DNA from: Desulfobacteraceae bacterium
GTDB lineage: Bacteria > Desulfobacterota > Desulfobacteria > Desulfobacterales > Desulfosalsimonadaceae
NCBI GenBank assembly: GCA_014237465.1
Contig: JABZFM010000006.1
Location: forward strand, 186,001 to 250,000
Length of the DNA stretch: 64,000 nt
Reading direction: 5' to 3'
Part shown: positions 1-8,476 of the stretch, piece by piece
How the letters are laid out: the number at the start of each line of letters is the position of its first letter
Position numbering within the stretch: position 1 is the first letter of the stretch
Made by a program: the position numbers and the translations under genes
The notes under the pieces: generated by a model
Databases searched by the model: none
The model's input: the letters and a program-made list of their open reading frames with translations, nothing else
What the model was told of the DNA's origin: nothing

Positions 1-348
1 GATAATTTTGACGCCATATTTTTCCAGCACCCCGTTTTCAGCCAGTTCAGAGGTCAGGTTCAGTGCGGATTGCCCGCCGAGGTTCGGTAGCAGCGCATCC
101 GGACGCTCTTTTTCAATAATCCACGTCATTGTCTGTAAATTCAACGGTTCAATATATGTTACATCCGCCATGCCCGGATCAGTCATAATGGTTGCCGGAT
201 TTGAATTCACCAGCACAATCTCATAACCCAGAGAACGCAATGCCTTACACGCCTGAGTGCCTGAGTAATCAAATTCACAGGCCTGACCGATTATGATCGG
301 ACCGGACCCGATGATCATTACCTTTTTGATATCATCTAATCTGGGCAT
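1..348 (-). CDS. carB: Carbamoyl-phosphate synthase large subunit, N-terminal part (cut by window edge)
   Basis: The reverse strand from an ATG at 348 encodes 116 residues that run off the window. The start reads [20 protein letters not shown], followed by the conserved [13 protein letters not shown] and [12 protein letters not shown] stretches of the CarB pre-ATP-grasp domain. CarB makes carbamoyl phosphate from bicarbonate, ammonia and two ATP for arginine and pyrimidine synthesis, with CarA supplying ammonia from glutamine. An AAGGAGA ribosome site lies just upstream (complement of 352-358). Identification is firm; only the first tenth of the roughly 1070-residue protein is present. The next gene upstream on this strand is the purF homologue, 220 bp away across a repeat element. 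Confidence 0.95.
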   Translation of the reverse strand, partial: MPRLDDIKKVMIIGSGPIIIGQACEFDYSGTQACKALRSLGYEIVLVNSNPATIMTDPGMADVTYIEPLNLQTMTWIIEKERPDALLPNLGGQSALNLTSELAENGVLEKYGVKII

Positions 349-442
349 ATCTTCTCCTTATATTTTATTCGATTTATAATTTATTCAGTATGGATTCCCA
401 CGGACCGTGGGAACCAGAAAAGTGATACTCTCATAAAAACTC

Positions 443-570
443 GAATGGCTAAGTTAAAAGTTCCATATACAAGGCGTAGTGATTTTTCAGGCAAGAAATC
501 ATACATGTAGTATTTTGATTGGCTGAAAAATCACTACAACGCAGTAGATGGGGCTTTTAACGACGCCATC
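443..570. repeat. Intergenic hairpin element (AAGGC...AACGCAG family), copy D
   Basis: The outer arms are imperfectly complementary, running from AATGGC near 444 to GCCATC at 565-570. The core holds AAGGCGTAGTGATTTTTCAG on the left and its complement CTGAAAAATCACTAC followed by AACGCAG on the right. This arm-core-arm plan matches copies near 23.3, 34.9 and 56.8 kb. The right end overlaps the purF homologue stop: TGATGGC on the minus strand supplies its TGA. It may also act as a terminator between purF and carB. Family membership rests on alignment by eye. Confidence 0.7.
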
Positions 571-1972
571 AAAAGTGGCTGGTGCCATCCCAGCAGTGGG
601 TGCATAGCCTTTCCTTGGGCAGACCAATGGCCGTCACCAGATCTTCCATGGTTTGATATTTCAGTGATGTCATCTTTAACCGGTCCCGGGTGCGTTCCAC
701 CATGGCAAGATTCTCAGCTGAGCCTGAAACCGCATATTTTTCTATGTCCAGAAAATCCGGCCCCTCGATTTCATGGATTACTTTTCTCCCGATCAAATCC
801 AGGGTGGAACGAGACGTTGAGAAATTCAAAAATTCACACGGAAAAATCAATGTGGGACAAGCAGTCCGCATATGGACTTCTTTCGCACCGGCATCAAACA
901 ATAGCTGAATGTTCTCCTTCAGCTGCGTCCCCCGCACAATGGAATCATCACAGAATAACAGCCGTTTGCCGTTAATCAATTCCTGGACGGGAATCAATTT
1001 CATCCGGGCAACCAGGTCCCGGGTCCCCTGGTCCTGGGGCATAAAACTTCTCGGCCAGGTGGGGGTATATTTCACAAACGGCCGGCAATACGGCACTTTT
1101 TTCTCATTCGCATAACCCAGGGCATGACCAATCCCGGAATCAGGAATTCCTGAAACAGTATCAACTTCCACCGTGTCGTTTCGAGCAAGGGCGCACCCGC
1201 ACCGATATCGCACATCTTCAACATTGATCTGTTCATAACCAGAGGCGGGATATCCGTAATATACCCACAAAAATGAACAGACCTGCATCTCATCGCCCGG
1301 TTTTTTCACCTGCTCATATCCGTCGGCATCAAAAAAAACAATTTCACCCGGGCCGAGATATTTTTCAATTTTGTAGCCTAAGTTAAAAAACGCACAGGTT
1401 TCAAAGCTTGCCGCATGGGCATCTTCTTTTTTGCCAATGGCAATGGGCGTCCTGCCCAGCTTGTCCCGGGCCGCGTAAATCCCTTTTTCCGTCAGCAAAA
1501 GAATGGAACAGGAACCGGAAATGGCCTCCTGGGCGCTCGCAATACCGTCCTCAAAAGAACTCCCCCGGCTGATCAGCATGGCGACCAGTTCCGTGGGATT
1601 GACCTGGCTTTCACCGGATTCTGAAAAATTGATCTTCTGATTAAAGGCATTTTGCGCAAGTTCCGACAGATTATTAATTTTCCCCACCGTGGCAATCCCG
1701 AATGTTCCCAAATGCGAACCGATAATCAGCGGCTGGGAATCCGTATCACTAATCACCCCGATCCCTTTTTTACCAGCAAGATTCGGAAGCTCGGGTTCCA
1801 GCTTTGTCCGAAAATAGCTATTCTCTATATTTTTAATCGTTTTTTTAATACCGTCCCTGTTTCTGACGGCAAGGCCACCCCGTTTTGTTCCCAGGTGGGA
1901 ATGGTAATCTGTCCCGTAAAACACATCCTGAGTACAATCCTTTTTAGATACACATCCAAAAAATCCACCCAT
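569..1972 (-). CDS. purF: Amidophosphoribosyltransferase homologue lacking the N-terminal catalytic Cys
   Basis: The 467-residue protein has the full PurF architecture. A glutaminase-type N-terminal half contains YGTDYHSHLGTKRGG near residue 20. The C-terminal phosphoribosyltransferase half has the PRPP loop LLFCDDSIVRGTQ and GIPDSGIGHALGYA. Classical PurF uses a Cys directly after the processed start to take ammonia from glutamine. Here the protein begins MGGFFGC, with Gly at that place and the first Cys at residue 7. A group of PurF homologues in Bacteroidetes starts the same way (MGGFFG, from memory), so this is probably a separate subfamily. The chosen ATG has GGAGA upstream. It could catalyse the ammonia-dependent first step of purine synthesis or a related reaction. 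Confidence 0.85.
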   Translation of the reverse strand: MGGFFGCVSKKDCTQDVFYGTDYHSHLGTKRGGLAVRNRDGIKKTIKNIENSYFRTKLEPELPNLAGKKGIGVISDTDSQPLIIGSHLGTFGIATVGKINNLSELAQNAFNQKINFSESGESQVNPTELVAMLISRGSSFEDGIASAQEAISGSCSILLLTEKGIYAARDKLGRTPIAIGKKEDAHAASFETCAFFNLGYKIEKYLGPGEIVFFDADGYEQVKKPGDEMQVCSFLWVYYGYPASGYEQINVEDVRYRCGCALARNDTVEVDTVSGIPDSGIGHALGYANEKKVPYCRPFVKYTPTWPRSFMPQDQGTRDLVARMKLIPVQELINGKRLLFCDDSIVRGTQLKENIQLLFDAGAKEVHMRTACPTLIFPCEFLNFSTSRSTLDLIGRKVIHEIEGPDFLDIEKYAVSGSAENLAMVERTRDRLKMTSLKYQTMEDLVTAIGLPKERLCTHCWDGTSHF

Positions 1973-2255
1973 ACTAATAAAGTCTCCAGTTTTTTATTAA
2001 AACTAAACAATAATTAGCTTAATTATTCATAAAACAGAAGATCATGCAAAAGAAAAATTATTTATCCCCCAAAAAAACCGGGCATGATTCCAGATCCGGC
2101 CATCCTGATGACCTGATGACCGAAAAACTCACCGGAATCAAAACCCATCAAAATCAACCACAACTAATTGAATTTAAATAAGTTAATTACAAAAATCCCG
2201 GCAGAAAACCTGTTTTTCCCCCGCAAACCGGAGTTTTGACAATTTGAAAAAATGC
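1973..2255. other. Intergenic region without recognised features
   Basis: This is AT-rich sequence between the divergent purF homologue and the tetR gene. It presumably holds the purF promoter on the minus strand, but no clear -35/-10 pair or hairpin was recognised apart from the tetR promoter listed separately. Confidence 0.5.
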
Positions 2256-2284
2256 TTGACAAGAAGCTGGGTATAAAATATAAC
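2256..2284 (+). promoter_or_regulatory. Sigma-70-type promoter of the tetR-sulP cassette
   Basis: A consensus -35 TTGACA (2256-2261) is followed by exactly 17 bp and a -10-like TATAAC (2279-2284). The operator palindrome starts on the last bases of the -10, which supports repression at this promoter. The transcript would begin about 75 bp before the tetR ATG. Confidence 0.65.
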
Positions 2285-2320
2285 TGATTAATCAGTCAGC
2301 CTATCTGATCGATCAGTCAG
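2283..2320. promoter_or_regulatory. Twin TetR-type operators
   Basis: Two near-identical direct repeats lie here, each carrying a perfect 12-bp palindrome: CTGATTAATCAG at 2284-2295 and CTGATCGATCAG at 2305-2316. Each is followed by TCAG or TCAGT. Their centres are 21 bp apart, two helical turns, so two repressor dimers could bind the same DNA face. They overlap the -10 and probable start site of the promoter. The likely ligand is the adjacent TetR protein (inference). Confidence 0.7.
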
Positions 2321-2365
2321 TATTTTTAATAAAAATAATATTTGATAAAGGTACAACCCCTTACC

Positions 2366-2959
2366 ATGTCAAAAAAAGAAGACATACTGAAAGCCGCCAC
2401 CCTCCTTTTTGCCACCAATGGATTTAAAGACACCTCCATGGCGGAAGTCGCCAATATGACCGGCACGGCCAGCGCCACGGTCTTTTACCATTTTAAAAGC
2501 AAGGAAGAGCTATTTTTGGCTGTATTAAACAGTGTCAAAGACGGTATCCTTGATGAGTTTTCCCATTATTTCGGTGAAAAAAAATTTGCCAATGGCCTGG
2601 AAATGCTGGAAGGCACTGTCTCTTTTTACCTCTATCTTGCCGGAAACAAGGCCGAATGGTTTTTGCTGCTTCACCGTTACTATCCTTACAAGCTCGCCAA
2701 GGATAACATTGCCTGCCGGCATTCCCTTGAAGATATTTACAACTGCTTTGTGGACATATTTGAAAAAGCGCTGGTGCAGGGGCAGGCCGATGGGTCCATC
2801 GCCAAACTGTCGCCGCGCAAAACAGCGTTGCTCATACTGTCAACCTTAGACGGCATTGTCCGGTTTAAAAACTGTAATTTATATGATGCCGGTGCACTTT
2901 ATAATGAACTGATCGCCACCATTCGACGAATGGCGGCAAACCAAAATCAAAAAATATAG
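2366..2959 (+). CDS. TetR/AcrR-family transcriptional repressor
   Basis: The 197-residue protein has the typical TetR N-terminus. KKEDILKAATLLFATNGFKD leads into a helix-turn-helix with MAEVANMTGTASATVFYHF and KSKEELFLAV. The rest is the variable all-helical ligand domain, so the inducer cannot be named. An ATG at 2366 fits the family start better than a TTG at 2342 in the same frame. The gene is first in a co-directional cassette and sits 9 bp before the SulP gene. Two palindromic operators in its promoter suggest it represses itself and the transporter. Confidence 0.88.
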   Translation: MSKKEDILKAATLLFATNGFKDTSMAEVANMTGTASATVFYHFKSKEELFLAVLNSVKDGILDEFSHYFGEKKFANGLEMLEGTVSFYLYLAGNKAEWFLLLHRYYPYKLAKDNIACRHSLEDIYNCFVDIFEKALVQGQADGSIAKLSPRKTALLILSTLDGIVRFKNCNLYDAGALYNELIATIRRMAANQNQKI

Positions 2960-2968
2960 GTATTTTCA

Positions 2969-5092
2969 ATGATCAAAATGTTTTTTCCCTTTATCGAATG
3001 GCTGAAAGACTACAGCTTTGAAAAACTGAAAATTGATTCGCTGTCCGGCCTCACGGTCGCCCTGGTCCTGATTCCCCAATCCATGGCCTATGCCCAGCTG
3101 GCCGGCATGCCTTCCTACTATGGTTTGTATGCCTCGTTTCTTCCACCCATTATCGCATCCCTGTTCGGCTCCAGCCGTCAGCTGGCAACCGGCCCTGTTG
3201 CCGTAGTCTCCCTGATGACAGCCGCCTCACTGGAACCCCTGGCCACCGCCGGCAGTGAAGGATATATTGCCTACGCGATCCTGCTGGCCCTCATGGTCGG
3301 CGTCTTCCAGTTTTCATTAGGGGTTCTGCGGCTCGGCGTGGTGGTCAACTTTCTCTCCCATCCGGTGGTCAACGGGTTTACCAACGCGGCTGCCATTATC
3401 ATCGCATCTTCCCAGCTATCCAAGATGTTTGGGATATATGTGGACAAGGCGGCCCATCATTATGAAACGATTTTCCGGGTATGCATGGCTGCCGGACATT
3501 ATACCCACTGGCCGACCCTGATTATGGGGGTTCTGGCTTTTGGCATCATGTACGGCTTAAAACGCTTTAACCCGAAAATCCCCAATGTTCTCGTTGCCGT
3601 TGCTGTTACCACGATCATTTCCTGGGCGATTGGCTTTCAGCATGACAATCTCGTGGATTTAAACGCCATTAAAGCGCCGCAGGTGCATGAGATGGTCGTC
3701 GGTTTCAACCGGTCCGTCGTCGGAATCAATACAGCCACGGAAGAACGCACGCGATTTATGAAAACGTTAGATGATGCAAAGACCCATCACGACAATATCG
3801 CGGGCCTGGACGCACAACACGCCATCAATGTGGTTAATTTTAAAATTGACCAGCTAAAGGAAGAAGCCCATACATATCGTAAAGACCTCAGGGATATGAT
3901 GTTTTACGCGGATGATACCGGTTCCCAACAGGTATTCCGCTTAAAAAACGATCCGGCGTTAAAAGATCCGAAAGATACTCGCATATGGCGCATCAAGATC
4001 GGGAACAGAGCCCTGGATACACAAAACCTGCTCATGACCGGCGGCGGTGCTGTGGTCGGGTCTATTCCCAAGGGGTTGCCTGCGTTTACAATGCCTGAGG
4101 TCAATTTCAAGGTCATGCTGCAACTGTTCCCGTATGCCGCCATCATCTCCCTGCTGGGATTCATGGAGGCCATCTCCATTGCCAAAGCCATGGCCGCCAA
4201 AACCGGGCAGCGCCTGGATCCCAATCAGGAACTCATCGGGCAGGGCCTGGCCAATATGATGGGTGCGATGAGTAAAAGCTATCCCACGTCCGGTTCTTTT
4301 TCACGATCCGCCGTCAATCTCCAGGCCGGGGCAATGACCGGCCTGTCCAGCGCGTTTACCTCTCTGGCGGTGGTCATTGTGCTGCTCTTTTTCACGCCGT
4401 TGCTGTACCACCTGCCCCAGGCGGTTCTGGCTGCAGTTATTATGATGGCGGTTATCGGCCTGGTCAATATCAGCGGTTTTGTCCATGCCTGGAAAGTCCA
4501 GTGGTACGATGGGGCCATCTCCATTATTGCATTTGTGTCCACACTGATTTTTGCGCCCCACCTGGACCGGGGGATTATGATCGGGGTATTGCTTTCTTTG
4601 ATGGTCTTTTTGTATAAAAGCATGCGGCCCACGGTTACCTCCCTGTCCCGGCATGAAGATGATGGCATGCGCGATGCCGTGGTTCACGGATTGCAGCAAT
4701 GCGAATATATTGATATGGTCCGTTTTGAGGGCCCGCTTTTCTTTGCCAATGCCACCTACCTGGAAGACAAAATCAACGAACGCATGATGAACCGGAAAAA
4801 CCTGAAACATATTATCATTGTATCCAATGCGATTAACGATATCGACGCATCCGGTGAGGAAGTCCTGTCCCTGCTGATCGAAAACGTCCGCAGCGCCGGG
4901 GTTGAGATTTCCTTTTCCGGGGTCAATGAATCGGTGATGAAGGTATTTGAACGGACGCACCTGATGGCGATGATTCGGCCGGAGAATATCTATCCGACAA
5001 TGGAACAAGCGATTTGTGCGGTCCACGCACATGCCCATCAAAACGGCGAGGAAACCCTCTGCCCGTTGACAACGGTTTGCCATATCGCTTAG
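2969..5092 (+). CDS. SulP-family anion (probably sulfate) transporter with STAS domain
   Basis: This 707-residue membrane protein belongs to the SLC26/SulP family. It has the signature IPQSMAYAQLAGMPSYYGLYA near residue 36, GPVAVVSLMTA, and a second-half AMAAKTGQRLDPNQELIGQG followed by SKSYPTSGSFSRSAVN. A C-terminal STAS domain covers about residues 560-685. About 120 soluble, charged residues (roughly 235-355) interrupt the membrane domain between transmembrane segments. They include a helical, coiled-coil-like stretch rich in Glu, Lys and His, and ordinary SulP proteins lack them. Sulfate uptake is plausible in a sulfate reducer, but bicarbonate or other anions are possible. It is followed at 33 bp by a receiver fusion protein. 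Confidence 0.85.
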   Translation: MIKMFFPFIEWLKDYSFEKLKIDSLSGLTVALVLIPQSMAYAQLAGMPSYYGLYASFLPPIIASLFGSSRQLATGPVAVVSLMTAASLEPLATAGSEGYIAYAILLALMVGVFQFSLGVLRLGVVVNFLSHPVVNGFTNAAAIIIASSQLSKMFGIYVDKAAHHYETIFRVCMAAGHYTHWPTLIMGVLAFGIMYGLKRFNPKIPNVLVAVAVTTIISWAIGFQHDNLVDLNAIKAPQVHEMVVGFNRSVVGINTATEERTRFMKTLDDAKTHHDNIAGLDAQHAINVVNFKIDQLKEEAHTYRKDLRDMMFYADDTGSQQVFRLKNDPALKDPKDTRIWRIKIGNRALDTQNLLMTGGGAVVGSIPKGLPAFTMPEVNFKVMLQLFPYAAIISLLGFMEAISIAKAMAAKTGQRLDPNQELIGQGLANMMGAMSKSYPTSGSFSRSAVNLQAGAMTGLSSAFTSLAVVIVLLFFTPLLYHLPQAVLAAVIMMAVIGLVNISGFVHAWKVQWYDGAISIIAFVSTLIFAPHLDRGIMIGVLLSLMVFLYKSMRPTVTSLSRHEDDGMRDAVVHGLQQCEYIDMVRFEGPLFFANATYLEDKINERMMNRKNLKHIIIVSNAINDIDASGEEVLSLLIENVRSAGVEISFSGVNESVMKVFERTHLMAMIRPENIYPTMEQAICAVHAHAHQNGEETLCPLTTVCHIA

Positions 5093-5125
5093 AATTAAGA
5101 AACATTAATAATAAGGAAGGCTCAT

Positions 5126-6340
5126 ATGTCAATTATCACTTTTTTCAGCGGTTCCTATTGTAATGATGCGGCTGTCTTAGACAAATTCATGCAAAAATCA
5201 GGATACCCGGTGGTCGATGATCGTATGATCATGGCCGAAGCCAGCCGTGCATCCGGTCTTTCGGAAAAGAAAATCCAAGGTGCTTTTTCTGCCAAAACAT
5301 CTATTTTCAATCAGTTCACCCATGAGAAAGAACGCTCCATCGCGCACCTGAGACTGGCGCTGGCGGGAATGCTGGACGCTGATAATCTGATCATTTCCGG
5401 CGCATCCAGCCTGCTGATTCCGAAAAACATCAGTCATGTTCTCCGGGTGTGTTTGATTGCGGACATGAAATCACGAATTGCGAACGCGCAAAAGCAGGAA
5501 CAAATTTCGGAAAAAGAAGCAACCGTCCGGATTCACAAAGATGATGAAAACATGGCCGCCTGGGTCAACACCATACTGGGTATAAACGACCCGTGGGCGT
5601 CGTCCTCCTATGACATCATGATTCCCACGGACAAAACAGGCGCGGATGAATCTGTGCAGCTGATCTCCCAGCATTCGGAATCCGATGTTATCCAGGTGAC
5701 GGATGCGTCAAAACAGGCCATATCCGATTTCCAACTGGCCACAAAAGCCGGCGAAGCCCTGGCAAATGCCGGGCATAATGTAACGACTGACGCCAAAAAC
5801 GGCACCATTTTCATTACCATCAACAAGAATGTATTGATGCTCGCCCGCTTAGAAGAAGAACTGAAGCAGATCGTGGAAAAAATCCCCGGTGTAAAAGGCG
5901 TGGAAACCAGTGTTGGCGAAAATTTTTATCAGCCGGACATATACAGAAAATACGATTTTCAGATGCCGTCCAAGATTCTCCTGGTGGATGATGAACGCGA
6001 ATTCGTCCAGACCCTGTCCGAACGCCTGATCATGCGGGATATGGGGTCGGCCGTGGCCTATGACGGCGAATCAGCCCTGAACATGGTGAATGAGGAAGAA
6101 CCGGAAGTCATGATTCTGGATTTGAAAATGCCGGGTATCGACGGAATTGAAGTATTGCGCAAAGTCAAGGCAAGCCGTCCGGATATCGAGGTCATCATCC
6201 TGACCGGCCATGGATCCGAAGCGGACCGGGAGATCTGCATGGGACTGGGCGCTTTTGCCTATCTGCATAAACCGGTGGATATTGATTTGCTGAGCACTAC
6301 CTTAAAGCAGGCCAATGAAAAAGTCAGGAATAAAAAATAA
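5126..6340 (+). CDS. Response regulator fused to a cytidylate-kinase-like domain and a BON-like domain
   Basis: The 404 residues divide into three parts. Residues 1-185 resemble the cytidylate-kinase-like family (AAA_33/CMP-kinase-like fold), with a VVDDRMIMAEASRASGLSE stretch and a kinase-style lid. The usual glycine-rich P-loop is replaced by SGSYCNDAAV, so ATP binding is doubtful. Residues 195-265 look like a BON domain, with NGTIFITI and IPGVKGVETSVG. Residues 283-400 are a receiver domain with LLVDDE, phospho-acceptor Asp332 in ILDLKMPGIDG, LTGHGS and the HKP lysine. There is no DNA-binding output domain. It lies between SulP and a sensor kinase, so it may link phosphorelay to transport. 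Domain calls for the first two parts are by eye. Confidence 0.8.
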   Translation: MSIITFFSGSYCNDAAVLDKFMQKSGYPVVDDRMIMAEASRASGLSEKKIQGAFSAKTSIFNQFTHEKERSIAHLRLALAGMLDADNLIISGASSLLIPKNISHVLRVCLIADMKSRIANAQKQEQISEKEATVRIHKDDENMAAWVNTILGINDPWASSSYDIMIPTDKTGADESVQLISQHSESDVIQVTDASKQAISDFQLATKAGEALANAGHNVTTDAKNGTIFITINKNVLMLARLEEELKQIVEKIPGVKGVETSVGENFYQPDIYRKYDFQMPSKILLVDDEREFVQTLSERLIMRDMGSAVAYDGESALNMVNEEEPEVMILDLKMPGIDGIEVLRKVKASRPDIEVIILTGHGSEADREICMGLGAFAYLHKPVDIDLLSTTLKQANEKVRNKK

Positions 6341-6368
6341 AAAACCCATTTTTTTGAGCTGAAACCAT

Positions 6369-8111
6369 ATGGAAAAGCTGCAGAAACTTTTTAACCCCAA
6401 CTTTTTGTGGGGCGGTAAACAGGGCAAAGGCCCGCGTTACAGGCACATGTTCAATTACAGCCGGCTATGGCGATCGGCTGTGATGCTGACGGCGCTTTCA
6501 GCCATCCTGCCGCTGCTGGCCATTTCGTGGTTTGACTACAATGTTACCCGGAAAGCGGTGGAATCCGAGGCCCTGTCACGGACTTCCCGGACGGTTTCAA
6601 ATACCAAAAGAACGATTTCCGCTTTTCTGACGGAACGGAAATCCGCACTGGATTTTATTGTTCATGATAATATCTATGAAGAACTGATTGATCCGGTGCG
6701 CCTTGCCGTTATTCTGGAAAATCTTAGAAAAGCTTTTGGCGGCATCAGCGATATCGGTGTGATCGACGCCGGCGGACAGCAGATTGCTTACATCGGTCCA
6801 TACCTCCTTGAAGGCAAAAATTACAGCGACCAGGACTGGTTCAAGGAGGTCGTGGAAAGGGGAATTTATATCAGTGATGTTTTTTTAGGCTTCCGGAATG
6901 AACCCCATCTGGTTATTGCCATCAGTTATGAATTGCCGGACGGTTCTTTTTACCTCTTACGCACCTCCATTGATACGGACCGTTTGAATGAACAGTTATT
7001 GACCCTTGAACTGGGGGCCCAGGGCGATGCCTTTATTATCAATACCAAAGGCGTGCTGCAGACCCCGTCGCGGCATCATGAAAAAGTGTTTGAAAAAATC
7101 GCTATTCCGGTTCCCGAACACTCGCCCAAAACCGAGGCATTTGAATACAAAGACCCCTATGAAGCCACCTATATACTGGGGTATGCCTACATCCCGGATA
7201 CGCCATTTATTTTGATGATCGTCAAAAATCAGAATGAAATCATGAAGTCCTGGCACAAGACGCGCATCGAAATTTTAATTTTTTTATCCATCGGCATCAT
7301 CATTGTCATGGCTGGGGTGATCGGTTTTGCGACTTTTTTTGTAAACAACATCTTTATTGCTGATCAGCGACGGATTAAAACGCTGCACCAGGTGGAATAT
7401 TCCAACAAGCTGGCGTCCATCGGGCGGCTGGCAGCCGGGGTAGCGCATGAAATTAATAACCCGCTGGCCATCATCAACGAAAAATCCGGCCTGATCAAAG
7501 ATATTTTCCAACTCAGAGACACTTATGCCAAAGACGAAAAACTCATCGGCCTGGTTGATGCGATCCACGCTTCCGTGGTCCGCTGCGGGGCCATCACCAA
7601 ACAGCTCTTAAGTTTTTCCCGGCACATGGATTTTTCTTTTCAGCTGGTGGACCTGAAAAAAATCATCCAGGAAGTCTTTGGTTTTCTGGGAAGAGAAGCA
7701 GAATACCGCAACATTATAATTTCAATTAATGTGTCAGAAGATGTTCCTCAGTTTGAAAGTGACCGCGGAAAACTGCAGCAGATTTTTCTAAACCTGCTCA
7801 ACAACGCCTTTGCCGCGCTGTCTGACGGCGGCAATCTGGATATCTCCGCAATCCTGCTGAGGGACGAATGCGTCCGGATCACGGTTGAAGATAACGGCTG
7901 CGGGATTCCGAAAAAAGATCTTAAAAAAATTTTCGAACCTTTTTTCTCAACCCGAGCCAACGTCGGCGGTACCGGTTTAGGCCTTTCAATCACTTACTCC
8001 CTGATCCAGGAAATCGGCGGTACGGTTGATGTGAACAGCACGGTTGATGTTGGAACCCGATTTATTATAACACTGCCGTTGAATGCCAAGAATATTAAGG
8101 AGAAAAAATAA
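6369..8111 (+). CDS. Membrane sensor histidine kinase with periplasmic sensor domain
   Basis: The 580-residue protein has a first transmembrane helix at about residues 35-55 and a periplasmic Cache-like sensor of about 250 residues (contains DVFLGFRNEPHLVIAISYEL). A second helix follows at about 300-325 (ILIFLSIGIIIVMAGVIG). The catalytic part has the H-box LAAGVAHEINNPLAIIN, N-box IFLNLLNNAFAAL, G1 VEDNGCGI, F-box FEPFFST and G2 GGTGLGLSI, all intact. The signal is unknown. Its stop overlaps the ATG of the next receiver gene (ATAATG), showing tight coupling. It is the only complete kinase in the cassette and is the probable phosphate source for the three receiver proteins. Confidence 0.9.
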   Translation: MEKLQKLFNPNFLWGGKQGKGPRYRHMFNYSRLWRSAVMLTALSAILPLLAISWFDYNVTRKAVESEALSRTSRTVSNTKRTISAFLTERKSALDFIVHDNIYEELIDPVRLAVILENLRKAFGGISDIGVIDAGGQQIAYIGPYLLEGKNYSDQDWFKEVVERGIYISDVFLGFRNEPHLVIAISYELPDGSFYLLRTSIDTDRLNEQLLTLELGAQGDAFIINTKGVLQTPSRHHEKVFEKIAIPVPEHSPKTEAFEYKDPYEATYILGYAYIPDTPFILMIVKNQNEIMKSWHKTRIEILIFLSIGIIIVMAGVIGFATFFVNNIFIADQRRIKTLHQVEYSNKLASIGRLAAGVAHEINNPLAIINEKSGLIKDIFQLRDTYAKDEKLIGLVDAIHASVVRCGAITKQLLSFSRHMDFSFQLVDLKKIIQEVFGFLGREAEYRNIIISINVSEDVPQFESDRGKLQQIFLNLLNNAFAALSDGGNLDISAILLRDECVRITVEDNGCGIPKKDLKKIFEPFFSTRANVGGTGLGLSITYSLIQEIGGTVDVNSTVDVGTRFIITLPLNAKNIKEKK

Positions 8112-8473
8112 TGCGCTTACTCCTCGTTGATGATGAAGAAGAATTTGTGGCCACCCTGGCTGAACGCCTTTCTTTAAGAAGCATTGAGGCGGACTGGGTG
8201 ACCAGTGCGAAAGATGCGGAAAAAATGATCGAAACCACGCATTATGATCTGGTGCTGCTGGATGTGAAAATGCCCAAGGTGGGCGGACGGGAATTGAAAA
8301 AAATTATCGAAAAAAAGCTGCCCGGCATTAAAACGATCTACCTGACCGGTCACGGTTCCGAGGAAGACTACCAGACCGGCAGTGCCGAGGCGGAATATTA
8401 CCTGATGAAACCGATCAACATCAATGACCTGATCGAAAAGATCAATAATGCGCTGGGTAAGCAAGGAGGCTGA
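8111..8473 (+). CDS. Single-domain response regulator (CheY-like)
   Basis: The 120 residues form just a receiver domain: LLLVDDEEEF at the start, acceptor Asp in LVLLDVKMP, Thr in IYLTGHGSE and Lys in YLMKPI. There is no output domain, so it works by protein interaction or as a phosphate relay step. The start ATG overlaps the end of the sensor kinase, and the next gene begins 3 bp after the stop. Confidence 0.92.
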   Translation: MRLLLVDDEEEFVATLAERLSLRSIEADWVTSAKDAEKMIETTHYDLVLLDVKMPKVGGRELKKIIEKKLPGIKTIYLTGHGSEEDYQTGSAEAEYYLMKPININDLIEKINNALGKQGG

Positions 8474-8476
8474 ATC

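Noticed and set aside
2342-2365. TTG start for the TetR gene
   Set aside because: No ribosome site precedes it and the added residues do not match the family; the ATG at 2366 gives the usual start.
4301-5083. Long antisense reading frame (260 codons) opposite the SulP gene
   Set aside because: It is low-complexity, rich in His, Asn and Arg, lies fully inside a conserved gene and matches no family.
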